Below, in pieces: positions 18,524 to 27,184 of a stretch of DNA of 64,000 nucleotides. The stretch is from Acidisarcina polymorpha (lineage in GTDB: Bacteria > Acidobacteriota > Terriglobia > Terriglobales > Acidobacteriaceae). The notes below the pieces were generated by a model. It saw only the letters and a list, made by a program, of their open reading frames with translations. It did no database searches and had not been told where the DNA came from. The stretch's first letter is position 1, and each line of letters begins with the position of its first letter. Position numbers and translations under genes: made by a program. The stretch covers positions 5,884,116-5,948,115 of the forward strand of contig NZ_CP030840.1 in NCBI RefSeq assembly GCF_003330725.1, given 5' to 3'.

Positions 18524-18585
18524 ATTCTTTCTCCTTGAGTTTAGTCGGCCATTGAGGGCCAGGGTTCTAATCCCACAATAAGATT

Positions 18586-18599
18586 ACCGAACGTTCGGT
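18586..18599. promoter_or_regulatory. Palindromic operator 1 between ahpD-like and tetR genes
   Basis: ACCGAACGTTCGGT is a perfect 14-bp palindrome centred between the divergent AhpD-like and TetR-family starts. TetR-type repressors usually bind such dyads in their own promoter region. It shares the ACCGA/TCGGT half-sites with operator 2. Confidence 0.65.
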
Positions 18600-18637
18600 T
18601 AAGATTCGAAAAGTTTGCTACTTTTAAAAGAATCTTT

Positions 18638-18651
18638 ACCGACTGATCGGC
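18638..18651. promoter_or_regulatory. Palindromic operator 2 (imperfect copy)
   Basis: ACCGACTGATCGGC repeats the half-sites of operator 1 with the same 4-bp spacing and one outer mismatch. It lies 25 bp before the TetR ATG, just before the Shine-Dalgarno GGAGGTGAGG, a suitable place for autorepression. Confidence 0.55.
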
Positions 18652-18675
18652 ATATATTGGAGGTGAGGTCAATCC

Positions 18676-19236
18676 ATGGCGCACCGCACCATCAGTGACG
18701 AGGATTTACTGGCAATCGCGCTGGATTTGTTCCGGACCTACGGGTTCGAGGGAGTAAGCCTGAAGCGACTTGCGGATGCTACTGGACTGGAAAAGGCGAG
18801 CCTTTACTACCGCTATCCTGATGGCAAGGACGAGATTGCAATGGCCATCGCCCGAAATGCTGTCGCCTGGTTTCAGGCGAATGTCTTTGAACCGCTCACC
18901 AGCACTAGCCCTGTGCGGAAACGCGTGTCCTTCGTCGCTGAAAGGTTGAAGGAGTTCTACTCAGGAGGTTCTAAGGCCTGCTTGATGGATGTACTCTCGA
19001 TCCCCGGGGGCTCAGAAGAACTGCAACTCGCTCTTCGGGGAGCGATGCAAGCCTGGGTAAGCGCTTTTGCGCTGATTGCTAAAGAGAGTGGGTTTGGGAT
19101 AGCGGCCGCTCGTTCAAAAGCGGAGGAGGCCATCATTCGGATCGAAGGCTCCTTGGTTGTCGCCAGGGTGCTTGGAGATACTACAGGCTTCGAACGGGTG
19201 CTCAAATCTCTGCCGGATCTGTTAACAGGAGCGTAA
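18676..19236 (+). CDS. TetR/AcrR-family transcriptional repressor
   Basis: 186 residues. The N-terminal helix-turn-helix is typical (EDLLAIALDLFRTYGFEGVS, LKRLADATGLEKASLYYRYP, DGKDEIAMAI). The C-terminal ligand-binding half is helical, with a single cysteine in SKACLMDVLS. A strong Shine-Dalgarno (GGAGGTGAGG) precedes the ATG. The gene diverges from the AhpD-like gene with two matching dyads between, the usual arrangement for a repressor controlling itself and its neighbour, perhaps in response to an electrophile or peroxide (inferred from the target). A 57-bp stretch covering its last codons and 3' flank (19221-19277) has an 84% identical copy at 21723-21779. Confidence 0.9.
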   Translation: MAHRTISDEDLLAIALDLFRTYGFEGVSLKRLADATGLEKASLYYRYPDGKDEIAMAIARNAVAWFQANVFEPLTSTSPVRKRVSFVAERLKEFYSGGSKACLMDVLSIPGGSEELQLALRGAMQAWVSAFALIAKESGFGIAAARSKAEEAIIRIEGSLVVARVLGDTTGFERVLKSLPDLLTGA

Positions 19237-19432
19237 GGAACCTTAAACTAGCTTTCTTCAAAGATCATTCACTGACGACACAGTCGGCTTTGTCGGACTG
19301 ATCTGTTCTTCAACGAGTGAATTCGTATTTGGGCGTAAAGCGAGAATTCTCCCTGCGATCTGCACATTCAGCAGAAAATGCCGTAACTCCATGGGCATAC
19401 CCTCCAAACGAATCCTAGGTAGGTAGAAGCTG

Positions 19433-20113
19433 TTATTGCTTTGAAGCAAGGGATCGTCCGGATCTTTTCAAGACTGCACTCTTTGGCAGGCGTGGAACAG
19501 CCTGAACGCCAGCCCAAAGGGTTGCGATCGTTTGCTCGACCACGAGGGCCTGGTCCGGCAAGTCGGGCACAACCCCTTGGATGACCATGAGGGTGGCAAG
19601 CCCAAAGATCGCAAACCACCAAGTGTGGGCTACCACTATGTCATCCCTATTTGGCAATCCTTCCTCCTTGGCAACATCGAAAAAGAGCTTTACGAAACGC
19701 CCAAATAACGGCGCGCCAAGGTCGTTGATGTGTTGTCCAGCGCGGATGCCGTTGCGGTTCTCGGGCCCGAAGAAGACGTTGCGGAACAGCTGTGGATGGG
19801 CGGTGCAGAACTGAATCAAGCCACGTGAAGTCGCAAAAAGACGCTCTTTCGGTGAAAGATGTTTAGCGGCAATCATGTCGAAGTTCTGAACCATCAATCC
19901 GATCGTCGCGCTGCTCAACTCGGCAAGAATGTGCCATTTGTCGGGGAAATGCTGATAGATCACCGCGTGGGTGTAGCCGATCTCTTTAGCGATTTCGCGA
20001 AGCGTCACGGCTTCATAGCCGCGATCGGCGAACATTTTGCTAGCGGCTGCAAGGATTTCGGCCCGCAACCTCTCCTTGCGCTCTACCCGGCGACTTGGTG
20101 ATGTGGATGACAT
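19433..20113 (-). CDS. TetR-family regulator with WHG-type C-terminal domain
   Basis: 226 residues. The HTH is RAEILAAASKMFADRGYEAV, TLREIAKEIGYTHAVIYQHF then PDKWHILAEL. The C-terminal half (AHTWWFAIFGLATLMVIQGV near residues 165-185) has the TrpTrp/His-Gly features of the WHG (TetR_C_33) domain. The N-terminus is basic (SRRVERKERLR), and a ~25-residue basic tail (AVLKRSGRSLASKQ) extends beyond the domain. It diverges from the NmrA-like gene at 20278; the intergenic space contains AACCATTGGTT and similar AACCA motifs that could be its operator. Effector unknown. Confidence 0.9.
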   Translation of the reverse strand: MSSTSPSRRVERKERLRAEILAAASKMFADRGYEAVTLREIAKEIGYTHAVIYQHFPDKWHILAELSSATIGLMVQNFDMIAAKHLSPKERLFATSRGLIQFCTAHPQLFRNVFFGPENRNGIRAGQHINDLGAPLFGRFVKLFFDVAKEEGLPNRDDIVVAHTWWFAIFGLATLMVIQGVVPDLPDQALVVEQTIATLWAGVQAVPRLPKSAVLKRSGRSLASKQ

Positions 20114-20164
20114 TCAAACAGCTTAGCCGCTTTTGGCGATGTTTGCGGCCGCTTGTTAATTTAC

Positions 20165-20208
20165 AACCATTATTATAAAAACCAACGATTATTTAGCAAC
20201 CATTGGTT
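20165..20208. promoter_or_regulatory. Putative TetR operator region (AACCATTGGTT)
   Basis: AACCATTGGTT at 20198-20208 is an 11-bp palindrome, and related AACCATT and AACCAACGATT motifs lie within the preceding 35 bp, in an AT-rich patch between the divergent TetR and NmrA-like genes. The position suits an operator or promoter, but the assignment is by pattern only. Confidence 0.4.
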
Positions 20209-20277
20209 ACGCAAGTTCTCTAATAGGCAGATCGCTCACTGGATGGGCGGCCAAATGCGAGGCAGGAGGAGGATACG

Positions 20278-20904
20278 ATGAAAGTTTTGGTGATTGGAGC
20301 AGCGGGCAAGAGCGGTGCAGCGCTCGTAAATGAGGCGCTGGCGGCCGGGCATAAGGTGACGGTTTTCGTGCGTACTGCCGCGCTGTACAAGAAGGTGAAC
20401 GTCAGAGTTGTCGCGGGCGACGTGCTGGACGCGGATGCGGTCGACGTTGCCGTAGCCGGACAGGATGCGGTGATCGACGCGTTAGGCGGCAAGACGCCTT
20501 GGAAAGTGACGACGATGGAAACGAACGCCGCACACAATATTGTGGACGCGATGCGGCGCAATGGCGTGCGTCGCCTGCTGAAGATTTCAGTGGTGGGTGC
20601 GGGCGAGAGCGTCAAGAATGCCGGCTTCTTCAACGAGCACGTACTCATGCGGACGTTTCTTCGCGGTCTGTTGGTAGACAAGGCGGGCATGGAGGCCGAG
20701 ATCGAAAGCAGCAACCTCGACTGGACGCTCGTGCGGCCACCGATGTTAACCGACGGTGAAAAGACCGGCATCGCCAGGGTGCTGAGTACGGAGGGCGGCG
20801 AGAAGGCGCACAAGATTGCGCGTGCCGATCTGGCGGCATTCATGGTGAAAGAGCTGGAAAGCGGCCGGTATGTGCGTCAGGCAGTAACGGTTACGACCAC
20901 ATAG
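20278..20904 (+). CDS. NmrA/atypical-SDR NAD(P)-binding protein
   Basis: 208 residues. The N-terminal Rossmann motif is VLVIGAAGKSGAALVNEALA (GxxGxxG form), with Arg in FVRTAAL suited to NADP(H). Next come VRVVAGDVLDADAV and DWTLVRPPMLTDGE, typical of NmrA-like and atypical short-chain dehydrogenases; the YxxxK catalytic pair of classical SDRs is absent. It may be a quinone reductase, redox sensor or epimerase-like enzyme. GGAGGAGG precedes the ATG. It diverges from the WHG-type TetR gene and is probably controlled by it. Confidence 0.85.
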   Translation: MKVLVIGAAGKSGAALVNEALAAGHKVTVFVRTAALYKKVNVRVVAGDVLDADAVDVAVAGQDAVIDALGGKTPWKVTTMETNAAHNIVDAMRRNGVRRLLKISVVGAGESVKNAGFFNEHVLMRTFLRGLLVDKAGMEAEIESSNLDWTLVRPPMLTDGEKTGIARVLSTEGGEKAHKIARADLAAFMVKELESGRYVRQAVTVTTT

Positions 20905-21086
20905 CAAGACCTGGGCGAGGATCAACCGTTCTCTCATCGATACGATCCAATCGGCCCTGTAAGGCCTGCAACGATTCATGCGACGGATAACTGTGCCCCA
21001 CAGTACTAGCAGAGTGCTAGCTGCGCAACTCACAAGCTCTGGTATTCACGTCAGAGCACCAACTTCGTTCACGAAAGGATTTTGCT

Positions 21087-21608
21087 ATGTCGAAGTTCCC
21101 CACACCGCTTGAAGAAGTCATTCATCACAACGTTATTAAGAACCATAAAACAGGCGGCCCGACGCTAGATATCGGACCTATGCAGTTGCTGTGGAGGGCG
21201 CTGGGGGAAAACACGGGCTACACGTTCTCGATTTTTGAGACCGCGGTCGTGCCGGGCATGGGAATCCCCCTGCATAAGCACCCCTTTGCGGAGTTTTTCT
21301 ATGTTCTGGAAGGCAAACTGTCAATTGGACACTGGAACAATCAGGGCGCTGCCGAGTGGGACGTGTATGAAGTCGGAGAGAGCCTACTGGTGCAGCCCAA
21401 CGCGCCTCACTCGTTCTTCAATAAGAGCGAGCGTCCGTGCCGGGTGCTGAGTGTGTCAACGTATCACCATGAGCGAATGATGAAGGATGCGGTGCATCCG
21501 GATGGCAGGACGGACTTCTTACCTGCTCAACTTACTCAGGCCGACTTTGAGAAGTTGACAAAGTCTATGGAAAAGAACCAAACGTTTCTCGTTGCCGATC
21601 AAGCTTAG
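21087..21608 (+). CDS. Cupin-domain protein
   Basis: 173 residues forming one conserved beta-barrel cupin. Metal-binding motif 1 is GIPLHKHPFAEFFYVLEGKL (G...HxHxxxEx(n)G) and motif 2 is VQPNAPHSFFNKSERPCRVL (PxxxxHxxxN-like). AAAGGAT lies before the ATG. Proteins of this class are usually small dioxygenases, isomerases or sensors; no substrate can be inferred. It follows the NmrA-like gene by 180 bp with no clear terminator, so a shared transcript is possible but unproven. Confidence 0.85.
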   Translation: MSKFPTPLEEVIHHNVIKNHKTGGPTLDIGPMQLLWRALGENTGYTFSIFETAVVPGMGIPLHKHPFAEFFYVLEGKLSIGHWNNQGAAEWDVYEVGESLLVQPNAPHSFFNKSERPCRVLSVSTYHHERMMKDAVHPDGRTDFLPAQLTQADFEKLTKSMEKNQTFLVADQA

Positions 21609-21722
21609 TATGGTGCGTCTCTTGAGTTCACCTTCAAGCTCGAGAGACGCACCGCGATCCAAGGACACCGCTGCGGCAGCGCCGGTACCGTATCGTCTCG
21701 TAGAAAACGCGCTGGCCGGAGC

Positions 21723-21779
21723 TGTTAACAAGAGCGTACGGACCGCTAAACGCGCTTTCTTCAGAGATGATTCACTGAC
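21723..21779 (+). repeat. 57-bp remnant copy of the TetR gene 3' end
   Basis: Ungapped alignment with 19221-19277 gives 48 of 57 identical bases, starting at GTTAACA and ending at ATTCACTGACG. In the intact locus this covers the last codons and 3' flank of the TetR gene. No TetR coding frame precedes it here, so it looks like the edge of a lost duplicate or a recombination scar. The surrounding 21609-21801 has no gene. Confidence 0.55.
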
Positions 21780-21801
21780 GAAACGTCGAGTCCGGGCCTA
21801 A

Positions 21802-22095
21802 TCATCTTGATGAGCGCTGTGCCGCTCGCGGCCCTCCAATATTCTGCTTTTGACCCTTCGACATGCGGCGTGTGTCTTCATCCCGAGATCGACCGGATGC
21901 GAGTTCGTCCGCACGAAGCAGAAACTTCTTGATCAACGGAGATGTATTCGACTTGCTGTATCCCATCACCAGATCGATGGTTGGGACTTCACCGTGCAAC
22001 GGTCTTGCAACTACCGAAGGGATTAGCGCGCTCTGCACATAGCTAGGTAGAAGCGTATAAGCCCCCGTGGACACCACGAGCGACATACCGCCAGA
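21802..22095 (-). pseudogene. LysR-family regulator C-terminal fragment
   Basis: The minus-strand frame encodes MSLVVSTGAYTLLPSYVQSA, then LIPSVVARPLHGEVPTIDLV and MGYSKSNTSPLIKKFLLRAD. This is the last ~75 residues of a LysR-type effector-binding domain (the TLLP loop and the SPxxxxFL end). The HTH and most of the effector domain are missing, and the fragment abuts a truncated hydrolase gene on the opposite strand. It cannot act as a regulator. Confidence 0.7.
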
Positions 22096-22706
22096 TAGCA
22101 CTGCAGGCGGATGGCCACGAGGTCATCGCAGTTCAATACAGCCTGGAGTCGTTCGAAGACGACGTGGCTATGATCGAGCGTACTCTCAACCGCGTCGGCA
22201 GTCCCGCGCTCCTCGTCGGACACTCCTACGGCGGCGCTACCATTACGGCTGCGGGAGTCGATGATCGCGTGGCTGGCCTCGTCTACATTGGAGCGGTTGC
22301 TCCGGATGTAGGTGAGACGGTACAGGACCACCTCAACAAGTATCCCTCGGATGTCTTTTCTCGCGTGGAAGTCAAGGACAGTTACGCCGGGATGCTTCCG
22401 AATGGGACTGAGTTTTTCTGCGGAGACCTTTCCGAGCAAGAGCAGAAGCTAGTCTGGGCGACACACTTCCCGCCCCATGCCGACCTCTTTACGCAGGCCC
22501 CTATCCAAAGCACCCCCTGGAAGTCTAAGCCAAGTTGGTACATTCTGTGCCCGAAAGACCATACTGTTCATCCCGATCTCCAACGGTTTCTCTCAAAACG
22601 CATGGGAGCGACTGTGATCGAGGTGGAAAGCAGTCACGTGCCTATGCTTTCTCAGCCGGATATCGTCATTGAGGTGATCCGCAAGGCTACAAAGGCCGTT
22701 CAGTAA
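22087..22706 (+). pseudogene. Alpha/beta hydrolase lacking its N-terminus
   Basis: The frame gives RQIALQADGHEVIAVQYSLE at 22087-22146, then ALLVGHSYGGATITAAGVDD (nucleophile elbow GHSYGG), and ends with catalytic-acid and His regions (LCPKDHTVHPDLQRF, VESSHVPMLSQPDIV). Relatives are ~230 residues and begin with an oxyanion motif near VLVHG, which is absent because the frame starts at the junction with the LysR fragment. An ATG at 22164 would give 180 residues without the first beta strands, probably unable to fold. The family is that of small exported or cytosolic esterase-like hydrolases. Confidence 0.65.
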
Positions 22707-22746
22707 GATCCAATGACCTAGCGGTGTTACAAGACCTCTTACCTGG

Positions 22747-22770
22747 ACAGACCGTCGGTTGGCGGTCTGT
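22747..22770 (+). terminator. Hairpin after the hydrolase fragment
   Basis: ACAGACCG and CGGTCTGT form a perfect 8-bp stem with an 8-nt loop, followed by CTTTC, 40 bp after the hydrolase stop. It resembles a weak intrinsic terminator. The remaining space to the NDH-2 gene (22771-23177) holds no recognisable gene. Confidence 0.4.
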
Positions 22771-23177
22771 CTTTCGACAAGCGGCTCGCGAATTTTCGTG
22801 TGGCGTCGAATCTCCACTCTGAGGTGTAGTCGCCGGATCGCCATCCCGCCCAAGGAAAATTTGGACGGCCACGAGCTTTGAGACCAAGAAGCCATGTGCT
22901 CGAAAATCGCCTCCACCAAAATCGCCTCCACCCTGGGGTGATAGCAACCTTAGCTTGTGTTAAGTTGTGGGGGAAAGAGCTTCGATAGCAGCTTCTGCGA
23001 ACAAGCCAAGATGATGATTTCGGCGGATACCGCTCGATGCGACGGCTTCCGCACCTCAAAATTTACTTGAGAATGGCCCCTTCTGGACGTGGTTTGCGTC
23101 TCATTTGTAATACTGAGCGTGAAAAAGGGCAGGGACGTGATTCTAAAGTTTGTATTAATTTGTGAGGTCCTATAAAT

Positions 23178-24530
23178 ATGAGCAGCTTATCAGGGCAAAA
23201 CGCCGGCAGCGGAAAGCATGTCGTAATTGTCGGCGGCGGATTTGCGGGGTTGAACTGTGCCCGCCACTTAGGTTCGAAGCCAGGCGTCCGAGTGACGCTG
23301 CTCGACAAGAACAACTATCAGCAGTTCCAGCCACTGCTCTACCAGGTGGCAACGGCAATCCTCGCTTCGGGCAACATCGCCTTCAATCTGCGCGGCGTCT
23401 TACACAACTACCCCAATGTCGAAGTAAGGATGACGGAGGTGACCTCGATCGATCCGCATACGCGTACAGTGGAGACCGCAGAGGGTCAGCACTATCAGGG
23501 AGACTGTCTCGTGCTGGCCGCGGGCGCGCAGGCAAATTTTTTTGGTACGCCCGGAGCGGAGGAGCATAGCTATCCGCTCTATTCTTTGCGCGACGCGCAG
23601 CAATTGCGCTCGCGGATATTAGCGATGCTTGAGTCGGCCGACCGGGACCCTGCGCTGATCGACAAGGGGGCGCTGAATTTTGTGATTGTAGGCGGAGGCG
23701 CGACCGGCACGGAGATGGCTGGTGCGTTTGGAGACATGCTGCTGACAGCCCTGAAGCTGGATCCTGGAAGGCGCAGCTACAAAAATCTAGGCGGCGATGG
23801 GCGGATAGCAAAGATCTTTCTGGTGGATGGGGGCGATGCAGTGTTAAAGGCATTCTCTCCAAAGAACCAGGCGTACGCGGGCAGGATGCTCGAGAAGCGC
23901 AGGGTCCAGCTGCACCTGAAGACGCGAGTCAAGGAAGTTGGAGACGGATATGTCGTGCTTTCGGACGGCACGAAGATCTTGACCCACACGGTGATCTGGG
24001 CGGGCGGGCTGAAGGCGGTCGACCTTTCCGGCAAGTTGGGGATAATGCCGGGGAAGGGAGGCCGTCTTGATGTTGCACCCGATCTTACCGTACCTGGCCT
24101 TGATGGAGTTTATGCGCTCGGAGACTTCGCCAATATACTCGGCAAGGATGGTAAACCGCTCCCGCAGCTCGCGTCCGTGGCGCAACAGTCGGGGAACTGG
24201 TGCGCGAAGAATATTCTGCATGACGTTGCAGGAAGGCCGCGAGAGGCATTTCGCTATCTGGATAAGGGCATCATGGCTATGATCGGGCAGAACTCGGCGG
24301 TGGCTGAGGTAGGAGGCGGCAAAATAGCCTTCCGGGGCTTGATCGGATTTATGGCTTGGCTGGCGGTGCATGCGGTGCTGCTTACTTCGTTCCAAGCAAG
24401 GATTGAAGCTTTTGTTGCTTGGGCCTGGACGTTTATCGGGGGCGCCCGCGGCGATGCACTGATCGATCGGCCGGAGGAGTTGAAGATCGACTGGACGGCT
24501 GGGAAAGCGCGGGGCAGCGGAGTTGATTAG
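23178..24530 (+). CDS. ndh: Type II NADH:quinone oxidoreductase (NDH-2)
   Basis: 450 residues. The FAD-binding Rossmann motif is HVVIVGGGFAGLNCARHLGS (residues ~15-34). A second dinucleotide motif, FVIVGGGATGTEMAGAFGDM near residues 170-190, binds NADH. The sequence LLYQVATAILASGNIA is the conserved quinone-site region of NDH-2, and GLDGVYALGDFANI ends the FAD site. The C-terminal helices (RGLIGFMAWLAVHAVLLTSF) fit the membrane-anchoring tail. NDH-2 passes electrons from NADH to the quinone pool without pumping protons. It is a single gene. Confidence 0.9.
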   Translation: MSSLSGQNAGSGKHVVIVGGGFAGLNCARHLGSKPGVRVTLLDKNNYQQFQPLLYQVATAILASGNIAFNLRGVLHNYPNVEVRMTEVTSIDPHTRTVETAEGQHYQGDCLVLAAGAQANFFGTPGAEEHSYPLYSLRDAQQLRSRILAMLESADRDPALIDKGALNFVIVGGGATGTEMAGAFGDMLLTALKLDPGRRSYKNLGGDGRIAKIFLVDGGDAVLKAFSPKNQAYAGRMLEKRRVQLHLKTRVKEVGDGYVVLSDGTKILTHTVIWAGGLKAVDLSGKLGIMPGKGGRLDVAPDLTVPGLDGVYALGDFANILGKDGKPLPQLASVAQQSGNWCAKNILHDVAGRPREAFRYLDKGIMAMIGQNSAVAEVGGGKIAFRGLIGFMAWLAVHAVLLTSFQARIEAFVAWAWTFIGGARGDALIDRPEELKIDWTAGKARGSGVD

Positions 24531-24589
24531 GGGACTGGCGGCGTTGGTGAACTCTACGAGGATCTAATCTGAAAATCGCAAGCTGAGGG

Positions 24590-25306
24590 TTAGGGCGTCT
24601 TCGCCGGAGCCGCCGTGCCGTCCGACCACTTATCCGCCAGGACGAACAGAATCGTCACACGTTCTTCCAAGTCATTCGCCGCTATGACGGGTGAGTTTGG
24701 GCTGTTGGCTGCCCAGCTCTTTTCCATGTCGCCGCTGAAAAAAAACATAGCATGCGGGTGCCAGACCAAGTCTCGGTCGTTTAAGTATTGCTGCTTCGAC
24801 ATCATGTAGGCCATCGCGCCAGGCTCCAGCGCGGGCAGCTGCTTCGTATCCAGAGCCTTGGCTACTGCCTGCGAGATTTCAGCCTTCGATTTTCCTGCCA
24901 GTACGAGTCTGGTCTTCATCAGGTAGATGGGCGCGAAGCTCCTCGCGGCTTGTGCGTTGAAGCAATGAGGGGCGCGCATCTTTGGATTCCAGAACTCCGC
25001 CTGATCGGTGCTCTGTCCCCACGATCGTTCCACTAGGCAGAGGAAGCCATTCGTGCCCTTTACCGCGGTTTTGTACCCCTGGTGTCCCAGCACCATCACT
25101 TCGGCTTCCTCGGAGATAGAGCCGGGTGCAGCACTGCGAGCCATGGTGATCTCGGAGTTCTCGTCAGATATCAGGTATTGCTCGAAGGGCGCCATTGCCG
25201 GATAGAGGGCATTTCCCGCTGATGCGACAGCCTGCCCGCCTGCGTCATGGAAGACGATTTGCAGAGCAAATGCCAAAGCGACGACCCTGACTTGATCTTT
25301 CCGCAT
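24590..25306 (-). CDS. Exported protein of unknown function
   Basis: 238 residues from the ATG at 25306, which starts a signal peptide (MRKDQVRVVALAFALQIVF); the frame is open a further 20 residues. I recognise no family. Visible features are a central KGTNGFLCLVERSWGQS, a possible helix with SKAEISQAVAKALDTKQL, and LVWHPHAMFFFSGDMEKSW near the C-terminus. Three cysteines in the mature part may pair. It converges on the NDH-2 gene and is followed upstream by a 370-bp gap. Function unknown. Confidence 0.6.
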   Translation of the reverse strand: MRKDQVRVVALAFALQIVFHDAGGQAVASAGNALYPAMAPFEQYLISDENSEITMARSAAPGSISEEAEVMVLGHQGYKTAVKGTNGFLCLVERSWGQSTDQAEFWNPKMRAPHCFNAQAARSFAPIYLMKTRLVLAGKSKAEISQAVAKALDTKQLPALEPGAMAYMMSKQQYLNDRDLVWHPHAMFFFSGDMEKSWAANSPNSPVIAANDLEERVTILFVLADKWSDGTAAPAKTP

Positions 25307-25514
25307 GCGATCCTCTAAGTCCGCACGTTCCCGCCAGTGAGCATCGACCCGGAGATCGATTTGCAAATTATAGATCGACTAAAACAGGCGTCGTCAAGCG
25401 GATAGGGCGCAGTCCACGAGAATCATACTGGGTGAGGGGCGTCTAGCAGCCAATTCGGCTATCGAATACTCGAAAGCCCCCGAGCGAAAATTCTAGCTTT
25501 TACGATTGTGCAGT

Positions 25515-25549
25515 CCGGCCGGTCTTGTTGCCAAGATCAAACCGGCCGG
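25515..25549. repeat. GC-rich 9-bp inverted repeat in an intergenic gap
   Basis: CCGGCCGGT at 25515-25523 and ACCGGCCGG at 25541-25549 form a perfect 9-bp stem with a 17-nt loop in the 25307-25676 gap, which holds no gene. No T-tract follows on either strand. Confidence 0.4.
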
Positions 25550-25676
25550 GAAGGGCATGATGACCCCTATTAGAGTAGGGCCGCACTGAGAGCCGCTCCA
25601 GGATCGACACTTTGGCTGCATCGTCCTTGAAGGAATATAAAACGCAATAGCGGGTCGGCATAGACCGGATGCCCAA

Positions 25677-25904
25677 TCAGACAGTCTTAGGATGCAAAGC
25701 GGCCCGTACTTTCTCTACATGGGTACCGTGACTGCGAATCGCTTCGTGGAGTTGATCACCGGTTACGCCAAATTCCGTGGACCAGTAGGCGATGTCGGAT
25801 GCCATCTTTGGGTTTATCTCTTTCGGATCATGCGGACCCTTGATGTGTTCCTCGTGGAGTGCGTGGGGCGCGTGCGCCTTCGGGGCATCGTGATGCTCTG
25901 ACAT
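25677..25904 (-). CDS. Small DUF3606-like protein
   Basis: 75 residues. After a His-rich N-terminus (MSEHHDAPKAHAPHALHEEH), the C-terminal ~45 residues (EINPKMASDIAYWSTEFGVT, GDQLHEAIRSHGTHVEKVRA) match the short DUF3606 pattern in which WxxxxxVTxxQLxxAxxxVG recurs. The role of the family is unknown. The ATG at 25904 is preceded by AAAGGAAT. It is probably a stand-alone stress-type gene. Confidence 0.65.
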   Translation of the reverse strand: MSEHHDAPKAHAPHALHEEHIKGPHDPKEINPKMASDIAYWSTEFGVTGDQLHEAIRSHGTHVEKVRAALHPKTV

Positions 25905-26063
25905 TAAGTATTCCTTTCTAGCTCCTTAGTCCGATGACGATAGAGTCAGCGGCGATGCCTGGCTTGTGAAACCACTGCCATGTCGCGCCTGCCGCCGCCG
26001 GACCTTATCGCGTCCGTTATACGCGAAGGACTGCACGCTCCGATTGACGGCTCATCAAGCCTT

Positions 26064-26624
26064 CTAATGCACAGCGGGGCGAGAACGAAGTAATGTTTTG
26101 TGGCGGCGCATCATCAGCACCAATGCGCGTCGCAGGTAGATCGCGAGCAGTGGCATGGCGATGGCAGCTATTACACCCCATACTATCAGCGCGTGCCATT
26201 CCCATTGCCAGATGGATTGAAACAGGCGATACGGATGATGGCTCAGATGTTCGATCTGCCGCCGGGTGAGCGGCAGACGACGGGTATGAAAAAGGTAGAC
26301 GCCCAATTGAATGAACGGCACAAACAGCAGTAGGTGAAGCGGCGTCGCCACGTGCGCACCGATCTGCGACGCAATCTGGTTGAGTCCGAAGGCCCATGCA
26401 ATCAGGATTACAACCAGCGTCGTGACGCCTACCGACGGATTGATTCCGACGACGATGCCCAACGCCAGGCTCCACGCCAAGCGCCGCGGTGTAACGCCGC
26501 CGCGCAGTTGCCGGAGCAATGGTCGCAAGAGTCTACAGCGGAACCATTCGCGTAGGGACTCGGGCACAAGCACATTGATGTTTGATGCCAGGCCGCGACT
26601 GTCCGGCAGGCCGAGATACAACAT
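26064..26624 (-). CDS. DUF2062 membrane protein
   Basis: 186 residues. The DUF2062 signature is clear: TPRRLAWSLALGIVVGINPS, VGVTTLVVILIAWAFGLNQI, ASQIGAHVATPLHLLLFVPF then IQLGVYLF, giving two or three membrane helices; another lies near residues 145-167 (ALIVWGVIAAIAMPLLAIYL). The C-terminus is basic (RRALVLMMRRHKTLLRSRP) and probably cytoplasmic. Family function is unknown, though some members adjoin glycosyltransferases. The ATG at 26624 has no strong Shine-Dalgarno. Confidence 0.8.
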   Translation of the reverse strand: MLYLGLPDSRGLASNINVLVPESLREWFRCRLLRPLLRQLRGGVTPRRLAWSLALGIVVGINPSVGVTTLVVILIAWAFGLNQIASQIGAHVATPLHLLLFVPFIQLGVYLFHTRRLPLTRRQIEHLSHHPYRLFQSIWQWEWHALIVWGVIAAIAMPLLAIYLRRALVLMMRRHKTLLRSRPAVH

Positions 26625-26914
26625 TATTGCTTTTGCACTAACAAGTCGATCGGCGCCCGGTCGAAATGTCTCTATGTGCGGCTTCCGATACTATCGGCAT
26701 GCCGATCGCGAAGCCTCATCGGGTAACTTACTTCTAACAAGAAGAGATGCAGCGTCCCGACCTGAGTGCGCCACCCTGCAAAGCTGGAATACGAACAGCA
26801 AGTCGGGAGAGTTTGGCCGGAGGGTTTACAATTCAGGACCTCCGTCCGGCGTGATCGGAGTAAAGTACTCCTTGGCCCACGGCTGCCGCAGCCGTGGATC
26901 ACGATCGGTTCCCA

Positions 26915-26995
26915 TGTACATACACGGCGAGAAAGTCCAGAAATACCTGGACCTTAGGGGTAAGGCGAGATTGTCCAAAGAAGAGAGCGCAAACC
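26915..26995 (-). pseudogene. LysR C-terminal scrap
   Basis: On the minus strand this encodes QSRLTPKVQVFLDFLAVYVH, which is the last motif of many LysR regulators (LSPKVRxFxDFL). Nothing before it in any frame resembles the rest of a LysR protein. It sits just before an alpha/beta hydrolase gene on the other strand, the same pairing as at 22.0 kb. The remaining parts of 26625-27184 have no gene. Confidence 0.4.
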
Positions 26996-27184
26996 CGCAA
27001 TGGCGGGAGCTTATACATTTGATCCATGCATAGCCATTGCATACCCGCAACGCCGCTTTGCCTGATGTGAGCCAAACCAGCGGAGGCTTTCGTCATCCCT
27101 CATATGTACGGTGCAGGACCACCATGTACCCGCGCTATGGGCAGCAGCGAGGTGATCTACGTGACGCACAGAGGAGGGTCTGCA

